Positions 51,427-59,562 of a DNA stretch of 64,000 nt are shown here, one piece after another. The number at the start of each line of letters is the position of its first letter. Within the stretch, counting starts at the first letter, position 1. Position numbers and translations under genes: made by a program. Origin of the DNA: Streptomyces bicolor (GTDB taxonomy: Bacteria; Actinomycetota; Actinomycetes; Streptomycetales; Streptomycetaceae); the NCBI RefSeq assembly GCF_000719285.1, contig NZ_JOFS01000002.1, positions 124,001 through 188,000 of the forward strand, in the 5' to 3' direction. The notes below the pieces were generated by a model. The model was not told the origin of the DNA. It made no database searches and saw only the letters and a list, made by a program, of their open reading frames with translations.

Positions 51427-53209
51427 CCTGCGGCTCTCGGAGACGATCTCGCCCTTCGGCGTAGGTGCGATTGTCGACATCCGAGGCGAGTCCCTCATGG
51501 CGCCGGACACATCCTGGTGGGACACGAAATTTGCCCCGGAGATCAGCTGTGAGCGCCTTATGGCAAGGCTCGGAGCCGGAAAGCTGAGGCAACCTCCGGC
51601 GCATGCGGGCCGTGCCGGCAAGGAAACACCCGCGTTGCCCTACTGGCGCTTTCCGGCATGGAGGTTCTGCGAGCGCTGCGACAAGCTCACGAAGCTGACT
51701 GGGAAGAAGAAGGGCAAGTGGAGCAACACCTGCGAGTGCGGCGGCATGCTCGTGCCCATGCGATACATCGCCATCTGCGAGAAGGGCAGCCACGTCCGGG
51801 ACATTCCCTGGTTCAAGTGGGCGCACCGGGGACCTGCGGCCAGTAAGAACGAAGCAGTTCGCTTCTGTCGTGACTACAAGGCGCTCCGGTTCCACAAGCT
51901 GGCCAAGCGCGGTGAAGGCCTCGCGTCACTCGTGGTCAAGTGCTACGGGTGTGGCAATACACGCTCCTTCGCGGAACTGGTGGCCAAGGAGGCCCTGAAG
52001 CGAGACGGGATCCGCTGCGAGGGACGTCAGCCCTGGGAGCCGAAGAGTGCGGTCAAGGAGCCCTGTCCCCACGAACTGGTCGCCGTGCAGCGCGGCGCCA
52101 CGGGCAACTACCTCGCCCAGACCATCTCGGCGCTCGATATACCGGAGGAACGCCCCCCGTCCGTGGACGCGGCCGACAAGATCCGTGGACATGCCTTGTT
52201 CGCAAAGGTCGTTGCCGACAACGGCGGACCCCTGGCGGAGACGGGGGCTCAGTGGATTGCCCAAGATCTCGGCGTGACACCGGAGACCGTCCTGGCCGTC
52301 GCTGCGGGGGAGGAGAACACCGCCGGAGAGATGTTGCTCGACCTCAAGGACGGTGAGTGGGCGGCGTTCCTGAAGAAAGTTGAGGCAGGACGCGACGGCA
52401 GCGGCGGCGACTTCGTCGTCGACGGGCGAACCCTCGAAGGTGTGCCAGGGCCTACGAGTCTGATCAGCATGATCGGCAGAATCGGACAGGTACGTCGGGT
52501 GCGGGAAGTCCGTGCTCTGCGAGGATTCCGACGCCATGACGCGGAAGCGGCGTTGATAGGCGTCGACCTTGGGGCGAACCAGAAATACGAGCCCGTCTAT
52601 CCGGCGATCGAGCTGTTCGGAGAGGGCATCTTTCTACGGTTCGACGAGGCGAAGCTGGCCGCTTGGGAGGCGCAGGCAGGGGTGCAGGCACGTGCCGGCA
52701 TCCTCATGGCGCGCAGGGCCGACTCTCCGCTGGCCGGTCGCCTCGACGTGCCGGAGCCCAGGTTCCTGGCCCTTCACACGCTGGCGCACCTGCTCATCCG
52801 ACGATTGGCGTTCGCGAGTGGCTATGCGTCTGCCGCGCTGCAGGAGCGCATCTACGCCAACTCCGACCGTACCGATAAGACTGCGGGGATCCTGATCTAC
52901 ACCGCGGCAGGGGATGCGCAGGGAACGCTGGGCGGGCTCGTCAGACTCGGGGCCCCGGACAAACTGATCCCCCTTCTGGTGGCGGCGCTTGAGGATGCGG
53001 ACTTCTGTTCCAACGACCCGGTCTGCATCGAGAGTGACCGGCAGGGAGCCTCGCATCTCAACCTTTCGGCCTGCCATGGTTGTTCGCTCGTAAGTGAGAC
53101 CTCGTGCGAAACGGGGAACCGGCTGCTGGATCGCCAACTGGTCCTCGGCGGAGGCAACGTGACGGGACTGCTGGACGACGTGCTGGCGGAAGTCCGGCGA
53201 CCCGGGTGA
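51407..53209 (+). CDS. drmB: DISARM protein DrmB (DUF1998)
   Basis: A 600-aa protein. The N-terminus LRLSETISPFGVGAIVDIRG is the DrmB start signature. A zinc site follows (FCERCDKLTKL, CECGGMLVPMRY, KCYGCGNT). The C-terminal DUF1998 domain has LALHTLAHLLIRRLAFASGY, ILIYTAAGDAQGTLGGLVRLG, FCSNDPVCIES and LNLSACHGCSLVSETSCETG followed by NRLLDRQL, the most conserved DrmB block. DrmB binds DrmA and helps recognise 5' single-stranded overhangs in known DISARM. ATG 51407 has AGGAGGAGG seven bases upstream and lies inside the end of drmA. Confidence 0.9.
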   Translation: MEKIRHDLRLSETISPFGVGAIVDIRGESLMAPDTSWWDTKFAPEISCERLMARLGAGKLRQPPAHAGRAGKETPALPYWRFPAWRFCERCDKLTKLTGKKKGKWSNTCECGGMLVPMRYIAICEKGSHVRDIPWFKWAHRGPAASKNEAVRFCRDYKALRFHKLAKRGEGLASLVVKCYGCGNTRSFAELVAKEALKRDGIRCEGRQPWEPKSAVKEPCPHELVAVQRGATGNYLAQTISALDIPEERPPSVDAADKIRGHALFAKVVADNGGPLAETGAQWIAQDLGVTPETVLAVAAGEENTAGEMLLDLKDGEWAAFLKKVEAGRDGSGGDFVVDGRTLEGVPGPTSLISMIGRIGQVRRVREVRALRGFRRHDAEAALIGVDLGANQKYEPVYPAIELFGEGIFLRFDEAKLAAWEAQAGVQARAGILMARRADSPLAGRLDVPEPRFLALHTLAHLLIRRLAFASGYASAALQERIYANSDRTDKTAGILIYTAAGDAQGTLGGLVRLGAPDKLIPLLVAALEDADFCSNDPVCIESDRQGASHLNLSACHGCSLVSETSCETGNRLLDRQLVLGGGNVTGLLDDVLAEVRRPG

Positions 53210-53226
53210 CACGTCTCAAGTCTCAA

Positions 53227-53276
53227 GTGGCCGTTCTGGAACCCGGAGGGGGACGCTTGAGCAGAGGAACGGCCAC
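53227..53276. terminator. Convergent terminator candidate between the two defence operons
   Basis: GTGGCCGTTC and GAACGGCCAC form a 10-base-pair stem with a 30-base loop between the drmB stop and the methyltransferase stop. The loop is long, so confidence is moderate. Confidence 0.5.
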
Positions 53277-53380
53277 CGCGGCTGCCAGCATGATGTCGTG
53301 GCCTGCTTTGTTGTGTTTAGGGTGCGGCGAGAGAACGCAACGAGGAGGCTTTCATACAGGCAGCGAAGGCGCAGAGGACA

Positions 53381-54547
53381 TTACGAGTGGGAGGATGGAG
53401 CATCCTTCTCGTTCTCGCTCTTGCCTTCCTCTGGCACCGTTGGCTCCCACGATGCGAGCCGGTTCAAAGCCTCCTGCGATGGACGTCCGAGACCAAGGGC
53501 TGCGCTGATGATGTGCATTCCGAGCCGTGGCGGTACGGCGTTGCCAATCTGTTGTGAGACGTCCTTGCCGCTCCACGGGTAAGCCGCGGGAAACGTCTGG
53601 AGGCGGCCTGCCTCGGAGAATGAGAAACGATCGGTGCCGGTGGGCCCTATCACGCGGTTTCGCGAGATCTTGCCCGTGACGGTGGCCGAAGGTTGGTCGG
53701 ACCGACGCTCACCACGTGCTTTGGGGTCGCCGCCCGTCCCGTAGTTGGAGATTACGGTGAATGGGGCCGGACGTTCCGGCAGTGCCTGAGCCATGCTCAC
53801 CCATTTCTCCGGCACAGCGTCGGCGAAGGCGAAACCCTCGTTCTCCACCTGCCTACTTCCGCGGTAGCGCTGGTGTGTGGGGGTGGGCAGCTTGAGGGGC
53901 TGGGGACTGTGCAGACGGTCATCATCATTGCGACGGCGCGCGATCAGCACGGCGCGTCGACGGGTCTGTGGGACTCCAAATTCTTCGGTGTGAAGGACAC
54001 CGAAGTCGGTTTCGTATTCGTCGCTAAGTGCTTTTGCGTACGCCTCCCACACCGGGAGCACCGCAGGGACCTGTTCCAGCACAATGGCGTGGTATGGATC
54101 GAGGTCAGGATTGTCGAGGGCCTCAAGAGCCCAGTGGAGAGGCTGCAACACCAACCCGGTGCGCTCGTCCTCCAATTCGGCCAGTTCCGCCTCAATATTG
54201 GACCATTTGTCCCGGTCGACGAGACGCTGCACGAACTTCAACACGGTGTCCAGGGCTCGCCGTCCTGCGCCGTTGCCCGCGACGGTGAACGTCTGGCACG
54301 GCGGTCCTCCTGCCAGGACGTTGGCCTCCTGGAAGGCGAGGTCGGTCGGCTTGCACTTGCGGACATCCTCATGAACGGTGCGCAGGCCCGCCTTTGTTCG
54401 GGTGGCGTACGCGCCCGCGTCCCATTCGACTCCGACGCTCGGCACCCCCAGTGCCTCTGCTGCGATGTCCAGTCCGCCAGGACCGGCAAACAAGTCCACC
54501 ATGCGGAAAAGTGCAGGCTGAGGAGATTGAGGCTGTACGGGGGTCAT
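53381..54547 (-). CDS. DNA cytosine-5 methyltransferase (active type)
   Basis: A 388-aa enzyme with all key C5-methylase motifs: I MVDLFAGPGGLDIAAEALG (SAM binding), IV LAGGPPCQTFTVAGNGAG (catalytic Cys near residue 84), VI IVLEQVPAVLPVWEAYAKAL (Glu-Gln-Val instead of Glu-Asn-Val, seen in other members), VIII GVPQTRRRAVLIA, IX QPSATVTGK, and X SQQIGNAVPPRLGMH. Between VIII and IX is the target-recognition region. It marks host DNA with 5-methylcytosine. ATG 54547 starts just before motif I; an ATG at 54589 would add 14 residues without a good ribosome-binding site. It is the last gene of the minus-strand operon. Confidence 0.9.
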   Translation of the reverse strand: MTPVQPQSPQPALFRMVDLFAGPGGLDIAAEALGVPSVGVEWDAGAYATRTKAGLRTVHEDVRKCKPTDLAFQEANVLAGGPPCQTFTVAGNGAGRRALDTVLKFVQRLVDRDKWSNIEAELAELEDERTGLVLQPLHWALEALDNPDLDPYHAIVLEQVPAVLPVWEAYAKALSDEYETDFGVLHTEEFGVPQTRRRAVLIARRRNDDDRLHSPQPLKLPTPTHQRYRGSRQVENEGFAFADAVPEKWVSMAQALPERPAPFTVISNYGTGGDPKARGERRSDQPSATVTGKISRNRVIGPTGTDRFSFSEAGRLQTFPAAYPWSGKDVSQQIGNAVPPRLGMHIISAALGLGRPSQEALNRLASWEPTVPEEGKSENEKDAPSSHS

Positions 54548-54625
54548 GGCATCGAAGTGTAGCCGGCGGCACGCGGTGCTCTTGTCCATACCGCAGATGC
54601 GGGCGCAGCCGTCCTATGCGTGCGG

Positions 54626-55597
54626 TCAGCTTCGAAGCGCCTCGGCGAGCGCTCTGCCCAGCGCCTCACCGACCGGTGGCGGTGACGCGTGGCCGATCTG
54701 GCGGTACCGCGCCGTTTTCTTGCCCGCAAAGATCCAGTCTTGTGGAAAGGACTGAAGTCTGGCTGTCTGCTCCACGGTCAGCTTCTTGAGCGGAGAGCCC
54801 GACGTGTCCGATTCCTGGATGCCGTCCGACCCCGGCACCTCGTCGCTCAACGCGGCACCGTTGATGCCCATCTGTGCCCAGGCCCTCTTGGTGCCCGTCA
54901 GTCCGAGGTCGGCGCCCCCGCGGTTGTCGGATCCGCCCACGAGAGTTGGAGCCACGCGATTGGCCCGTGCCGCCCATTCGTCGGCACCGGTCCAGCCGCG
55001 TGCCGACATCGATGGAAGTAGAGCCTCGCCTACAGTCACGGGCCGGGACACTGTGGGGGCGGGGGACTCGAACCGATCGAAGTATCGATCCTTCAAAGCG
55101 ACCAGCACACCCTGTTTGCGGTCCTGTGGTACGCCGAAATCGGCGGCATTGAGGACGAACCAGTGAAACCCATATTCGAGGCAGGCGACTTGACTCTGCA
55201 GGTAGTCCCGGACCTCCCCGAACTCAGGGCTGGCTACGAGCTCCGGAACGTTTTCGATTAGTAGGGCCTTCGGCTGGATAGTATGAGCCAACCGGACCGT
55301 CGCCTTCATCAAGCGCAGTTCAAGGCCCGTTTCCACACGCTTTGTCGTCGCCGACGATTTCACGCGCGGCAGACCTGCGGAGAGCAGGTCGACACCGTAG
55401 ACCTGCCGATGCTTGAGGGGATCGAAGTCCACGAGGTCCATCTCGAGGATGTTCCACGACGGTCGGTTGCGCCGCAGCGTCTCACAGGCGATCGGCTTGT
55501 TGTCCAGGAGGAGCACTGGATCGAAGCCGGCGCGTTCCAGGCCCAGTGCAAGTCCCCCTGCACCCGAGCACACGTCGACCGATACCAGTTTCCCCAT
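54626..55597 (-). CDS. C5-methyltransferase homologue lacking the catalytic cysteine
   Basis: A 323-aa member of the C5-methylase fold. Motif I is VDVCSGAGGLALGLERAGFD, motif VI LLIENVPELV, motif VIII GVPQDRKQGVLVAL and motif X RQIGHASPPPVGEALGRA. Motif IV, normally GGPPCQ, reads SAGLPRVKSS: the nucleophilic Cys is Arg at residue 78 (codon CGC), and motifs VIII and X are also altered (QDRKQ; GHASPPP for GNAVPP). It therefore probably cannot methylate cytosine by the normal route. It may flip or sense bases, or partner with the active enzyme. ATG 55597 after GAGG-like purines. It sits between vsr and the active methylase in one operon. Confidence 0.85.
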   Translation of the reverse strand: MGKLVSVDVCSGAGGLALGLERAGFDPVLLLDNKPIACETLRRNRPSWNILEMDLVDFDPLKHRQVYGVDLLSAGLPRVKSSATTKRVETGLELRLMKATVRLAHTIQPKALLIENVPELVASPEFGEVRDYLQSQVACLEYGFHWFVLNAADFGVPQDRKQGVLVALKDRYFDRFESPAPTVSRPVTVGEALLPSMSARGWTGADEWAARANRVAPTLVGGSDNRGGADLGLTGTKRAWAQMGINGAALSDEVPGSDGIQESDTSGSPLKKLTVEQTARLQSFPQDWIFAGKKTARYRQIGHASPPPVGEALGRALAEALRS

Positions 55598-55688
55598 GGA
55601 GGTCTCCCCGCCCTAGTGGATCAACGAATATGCCACGACGATAGGCTCGATCGCTGGCATTGTCGATGGCGACCGCCAGGGCCGGATT

Positions 55689-56126
55689 TCATGGCCGGTT
55701 CTGTTTCACGGGCTTGTGTCTGAGGATGGCGGCCTTGACATCCTCGGCCACCCTGTCCGGTACTTCGTGCTCCCAATAACGGAGAACCGTCCATCCTTCT
55801 GCCCGCAAGTGCTCGGTGGTCTCTTGGTCGCGCGTCATGTTCTTGCCCAGCTTGGTGCGCCACCACTCCGCGTTTGCCTTCGGTTGCGTGGCGTGCTCGG
55901 GGCAGCCGTGCCAGAAGCAACCGTCCAGGAAGATCGCGACCTTGGCCTTGGGAAAGACGATGTCGATCGTGCGACGAGGCATGCCAGGCACAGGCACGTT
56001 TACTCGGTAACGCAACCCCGCGGCGTGCAGGATCTTCCGGACCGCCACCTCGGGAGTCGTGTCGCGGGAGTTCTGGCGGCTCATGCGGGCGGAGACACCG
56101 GGAGAGGATGGGACAGCACCTACCAC
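55689..56126 (-). CDS. vsr: Very short patch repair (Vsr) endonuclease
   Basis: A 145-aa Vsr-type nuclease: SARMSRQNSRDTTPEVAVRKILHAAGLRYRVN at the N-terminus, then the catalytic and zinc core RTIDIVFPKAKVAIFLDGCF, WHGCPEHATQPKANAEWWRT, KLGKNMTRDQETTEHL and GWTVLRYWEHEV. The Asp of RTIDIVF and the His/Cys cluster match E. coli Vsr (Asp51, zinc ligands). Vsr cuts at T:G mismatches from deaminated 5-methylcytosine. GTG 56126 gives the usual N-terminus (GAVPSSPGVSARMSRQ). It is first in the minus-strand operon, 91 bases before the variant methylase. Confidence 0.9.
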   Translation of the reverse strand: MVGAVPSSPGVSARMSRQNSRDTTPEVAVRKILHAAGLRYRVNVPVPGMPRRTIDIVFPKAKVAIFLDGCFWHGCPEHATQPKANAEWWRTKLGKNMTRDQETTEHLRAEGWTVLRYWEHEVPDRVAEDVKAAILRHKPVKQNRP

Positions 56127-56811
56127 ATGAGCATTCTGCCGGCGGAAGATAGGCGTTGGGGCAGTGGTTGTGCATCCTCGTCTCCGCCGGCTGGGCGGCC
56201 TGCTGTGTGGAGCCACAGAATCCTGGCGAGTGGAGGTTCCCGTGTGACTGTCGGGGCCTGGCCCCCTGGACGGAGTTCACCCGCACTGCTGAGGCCGCCC
56301 GCTTCTTCGCAGTGTCGTGCCTCCGCAGCCCGCGTCAAGGGCGCTTCACTCCGCTGCGCTGCGTTCCGCGTCGGCTGCGCCGATGGCCCTTCGGGTCACC
56401 CTTGACCCGGCCCGCTCCAGCACGGGGGAGAAGCGAGCGGGTGGCCCGGGGAGGCGGGTGGCCCCAGGTTGGTGGCGGTGAGGTCGGCTGGGTAGCGGGG
56501 CGGGGTGGGGGCGCGTTCGCGTCTCGTGGCACGCCGGGTGGGTTTAGCGGCGTCCGGCCGGTGGGTGGGCGCCGGCGCGGGATGGCGGCGTGCCGGGTGG
56601 GGTGGCGGCTTTCCGTTGAGGGTGGGCGGTGGTGCCTCTCGATGGTCCGGCGGGGTCTGTCCGGTCTTCTGTTTGGGGGTGGTTCACTCTTTCGAGTATT
56701 GGATTGACCTGGCGTTATTACTCTCCGTAAGTGATAATTGGTGGGGTCGGCCGGCTCGGGATCGTCGCGAGTTCGGTGTGCTGGTGGTGGTTTGCGAGGG
56801 GGTGGGTGGGC
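56127..56811. other. Gene-free region with an inverted repeat and strong strand bias
   Basis: About 685 bases. The inverted repeat at 56334-56406 lies in the middle. From about 56420 to 56800 the plus strand is strikingly rich in G and T and poor in C, with runs such as GGGTGGGGTGG. Open frames here have poor structure and no ribosome-binding sites. The vsr promoter must be near 56127-56200. Confidence 0.5.
56334..56406. repeat. Inverted repeat GTCAAGGG...CCCTTGAC
   Basis: Perfect eight-base arms GTCAAGGG and CCCTTGAC flank 57 bases that contain alternating GC-rich short hairpins (CTGCGCTGCGTTCCGCG). I recall similar elements in other Streptomyces intergenic regions near HNH genes, but this is not checked. 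It may be a dispersed repeat or a MITE-like relic at the island edge. Confidence 0.6.
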
Positions 56812-58248
56812 GTGTCCGTGGCCGGGGGTGTTTCCGAGCTGGCGAGTGCTGGGGGTGCGTCGTCATCCGCCTTGGGGCTGGGGGGTCTGGAGGACGCCGC
56901 GTCAGCTGAGGGTGTGGTGTTGGCCGGTTCGTTGGATGAGTGGGTGGCGGGGGTGCGGGAGCGGGGACCCGGGGCGGAGAGTGCGGGGCTGCTCGATGGG
57001 CTTGATGTGGCGCAGTTGTCGGCCCGGGGGCGGATTAATGCCCTGGTGGTGTTGGAGCAGCATCTGTCCTGGCTGCAGGCCAAGCAGGTTGAGGTGCTGG
57101 CCGCGGTCGCCGCGTACACCGATACCCCTGAGGAGATGATTCTGGCGGCGGGTGGCAGCCTGAGCGATGTCTTCGCCGCCGGATGGGATACGGCCGTGGA
57201 GGAGGTTGCCTGCGCGCTGCGGCTGGCCAACGTCACTGCCGCGCAGCGGTTGCAGGCGGCCACCTTGCTGGCCGAGCGGCACGAGACGACCACCAAGCTG
57301 CTTGCCGCCGGGCAGATCACCTATATCCAGGCGCAGACGCTCGCCGAGCAGTTGCGTGTCGTCGATGACAGTGCTGCCGCGCAGGTTGAGCAGGTCATGG
57401 CCGTGAAGATGCCCAGCCAGGCGGCCGGGCAGACCCGGGCCGCGCTGCGGCAGGAAGTCCAGAAGGCCGATCCCGAGGGGGCCGAGCGGCGGCATCAGCA
57501 GCGGGTGCGGGAACGCAGGGTGGTCAGCAATCCCGATGATGACGGCATGGCGCTGTTCGGGGCCGTGCTGCCTGCCGAACAGGCCGCGCTCATGGAGGTG
57601 GCCGTCGACCGCCGGGCCCAGGGCTATGCCGATGACGGGCGCAGCCTGGAGCAGAAGCGGGTTGATGCGCTCTTCGATCTTGTGGTCAATCAGCCCGGGG
57701 TGGTGGGTGGTTCAGGTGTGAGTGGGGGGAGTGGGGCGGGGCGGTCGAGTGGTGTTGTGGTGCAGCTGACCGTGCCGTTCGACATTCTCGTCGGGGAGGA
57801 GGATGGGCCTGGTGAGCTGAAGGGGTACGGGCCCATCACCGCCTCGCAGGCCCGGGCGCTTGCCTTTGCGCCGGGTACCGTCTGGCGGCGGTTGCTCACC
57901 GCGCCCGAGAGCGGGCTGCTCATCAAGACCGACCCCACCACCTATCGGCCGACCGCCGAGACCGAGCGGCATGTGGTTGCTCGGGATCAGTACTGCGCCT
58001 TTCCCAGCTGTCGGATGCCTGCCCATCGTTGCGATCTTGACCATGTGCGGCCGTTCAATCATCGGGATCCGGAGAGGGGCGGGCCGACCGTTCCCGACAA
58101 TCTGCAGCCGCTGTGCCGACGGCATCATCGGCTCAAGACCCACCATCCCGGCTGGAAGGTCACCCGGGATGCGCACACCGGCACCAGCACCTGGACCGCG
58201 CCGACCGGGCATACGTACACCAACAACCCGCCCGTCTACCGGGAGTGA
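56812..58248 (+). CDS. DUF222/13E12-repeat protein with HNH domain
   Basis: A 478-aa protein. The N-terminal two thirds is the DUF222 (13E12 repeat) helical region: RINALVVLEQHLSWLQAKQVEVLAAVAAYT, AVEEVACALRLANVTAAQRLQAATLLAERH, LLAAGQITYIQAQTLAEQL, FGAVLPAEQAALMEVAVDRRAQG. The C-terminus is an HNH nuclease: VARDQYCAFPSCRMPAHRCD, LDHVRPFNHRDPERGG, NLQPLCRRHHRLKTHHPGW. These genes are multi-copy in actinobacteria and often sit near recombination sites. GTG 56812 follows GAGGGGGTGGG; the frame extends further upstream but without a good site. Confidence 0.85.
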   Translation: MSVAGGVSELASAGGASSSALGLGGLEDAASAEGVVLAGSLDEWVAGVRERGPGAESAGLLDGLDVAQLSARGRINALVVLEQHLSWLQAKQVEVLAAVAAYTDTPEEMILAAGGSLSDVFAAGWDTAVEEVACALRLANVTAAQRLQAATLLAERHETTTKLLAAGQITYIQAQTLAEQLRVVDDSAAAQVEQVMAVKMPSQAAGQTRAALRQEVQKADPEGAERRHQQRVRERRVVSNPDDDGMALFGAVLPAEQAALMEVAVDRRAQGYADDGRSLEQKRVDALFDLVVNQPGVVGGSGVSGGSGAGRSSGVVVQLTVPFDILVGEEDGPGELKGYGPITASQARALAFAPGTVWRRLLTAPESGLLIKTDPTTYRPTAETERHVVARDQYCAFPSCRMPAHRCDLDHVRPFNHRDPERGGPTVPDNLQPLCRRHHRLKTHHPGWKVTRDAHTGTSTWTAPTGHTYTNNPPVYRE

Positions 58249-58287
58249 GCCAGCTCAGTTGCTTGTTGCCCAGCGCCTGTGCAGTCG

Positions 58288-58315
58288 AGCCGAGCGGCGA
58301 ACCGCCGCCTCGGCT
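58288..58315. terminator. Convergent terminator candidate
   Basis: AGCCGAGCGGCG pairs with CGCCGCCTCGGCT with one bulge and a short loop, between the HNH and SEC-C genes, which converge. Confidence 0.6.
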
Positions 58316-58384
58316 GACAGGCATGGGCGGGTGCCAGCAGGCTGGGGGGTGGGGGCCAAGGGGCCGGCTGCTGCAGCCGCTCCG

Positions 58385-59407
58385 TCAGGCCTGCAGCTCC
58401 GCCCCGTGGCAGTCGCCGTACTGCTGTCCCGAACCGCACCAGCAAACCGCCCCCCGCTGCGGCGGCCAAGCCACAGCCCGCCCCCGCGCCGCCAGCGTCG
58501 TCGCGTACTGCGGTAGCAACGCCGCGTCCTCCGGAGACGCGCCCTCCGAAGCCGCGAAGGCCTCGTACGACGGGACCGTGCCCGTCACGATGCCCAGGTT
58601 CGGGGTGCCCGAAGCCGACAGTTCCCGCAGTGACGCCTCTATCGTCGCCAGGTGTTCCCCATGCGTGGGGTACTCCACCGCCAGCGACGGATACGCGGCC
58701 ACCAGTTCCGTCAGCTCGTCAGCCGTCCAGTGCAGCACCGCCACCGGGAACGGACGGGACAGTGCCTCCCGATACGCGCCCAGTTCCGCTCGGAGGCGGT
58801 CGATCTCAGCCTCCAGTTCCGCCGGGTTTTCCGAGCCCAGGGACCAGACGCGCTTGGGGTCGTGGAGTTCGTCCAGGGAGACCGGCATGGAGTGGAGCGT
58901 GTCCGCCAGGGCGTCCCACTCGTCGTGGGCCACGCCCAGCATCCGCCGGACCCTGTGGCGGCCGAACAGCAGGGGATGGGTGGAGTACGGCGGCTCCGGT
59001 ACGTCCGTCAGGAGCAGGCGGGCTCCCTCCGTGAAGGTGTCGTGCGCCGCGTCCAGCTCGTCGTGGGACTCCAGGGCCTCCGCGACGATCACCCAGGGGG
59101 CCGGGTCCCTCGGGGCCGCTGCCCGGACGCCGTCGATGATCGCCCTCGCCTCTGCCTCGTGGCCGTACTCCCAGAGGTTCGACGCCTTGAGGGCCCGTAC
59201 CAGGTACGGGTTGTCCAAGGTGACGGAGGACGACAGCAGGCGGTCGTAGAGCGCTGTCGCGGCGGGGCGGTCGCCGGCCAGTTCCAGGTGGGCCGCGGCC
59301 TGGACGAGCAGGGCCTCGGCGTCCTCGGGGTAGAGGCCGGCGGTTCGCTCCAGGCGTGCCGCTTCGGCGGGGTGGTCGACGTTTTCGGCAGGCGTGTCGG
59401 GGCGCAT
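58385..59407 (-). CDS. SEC-C metal-binding protein with TPR-like helices
   Basis: A 340-aa protein. The N-terminal half is helical and TPR-like (RLERTAGLYPEDAEALLVQAAAHLELAGDRPAATALYDRLL, NLWEYGHEAEARAIIDGVRAA, VAEALESHDELDAAHDTFTEGARLLL). The C-terminus has VCWCGSGQQYGDCHG, a SEC-C zinc motif of the C-x-C-x8-C-x-H type known from SecA ends. Probably an adaptor protein; partner unknown. ATG 59407 starts the helical domain; in-frame ATG 59428 and an upstream Pro/Arg-rich extension are less likely. Confidence 0.8.
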   Translation of the reverse strand: MRPDTPAENVDHPAEAARLERTAGLYPEDAEALLVQAAAHLELAGDRPAATALYDRLLSSSVTLDNPYLVRALKASNLWEYGHEAEARAIIDGVRAAAPRDPAPWVIVAEALESHDELDAAHDTFTEGARLLLTDVPEPPYSTHPLLFGRHRVRRMLGVAHDEWDALADTLHSMPVSLDELHDPKRVWSLGSENPAELEAEIDRLRAELGAYREALSRPFPVAVLHWTADELTELVAAYPSLAVEYPTHGEHLATIEASLRELSASGTPNLGIVTGTVPSYEAFAASEGASPEDAALLPQYATTLAARGRAVAWPPQRGAVCWCGSGQQYGDCHGAELQA

Positions 59408-59562
59408 GGGGGACACCGTACTGCCCATGGCTGACGGAGGAGAGAACGGAGGGGAGAAGAGGGTGCAGATATTGCCTGGTCGAGGACGTCGCCGAGGTGA
59501 GCGGTTGGGGGGTGGGGGGCCGGGGTGGGGCCGGGGTCGGGTCGCCGTTGTCGTCGCTGCTT

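Noticed and set aside
42018..53209. A standard class 1 or class 2 DISARM system
   Set aside because: drmC, drmE, drmD and the adenine methylase are absent; only DrmA and DrmB match.
53381..54547. Degenerate motif VI (EQV instead of ENV) as evidence that the first methylase is dead
   Set aside because: The catalytic PCQ and all other motifs are intact, and EQV occurs in other C5-methylases.
56703..56735. TTGACC with a nearby GATAAT as a sigma-70 promoter for the HNH gene
   Set aside because: Spacing is about 23 bases, too long for a normal promoter.
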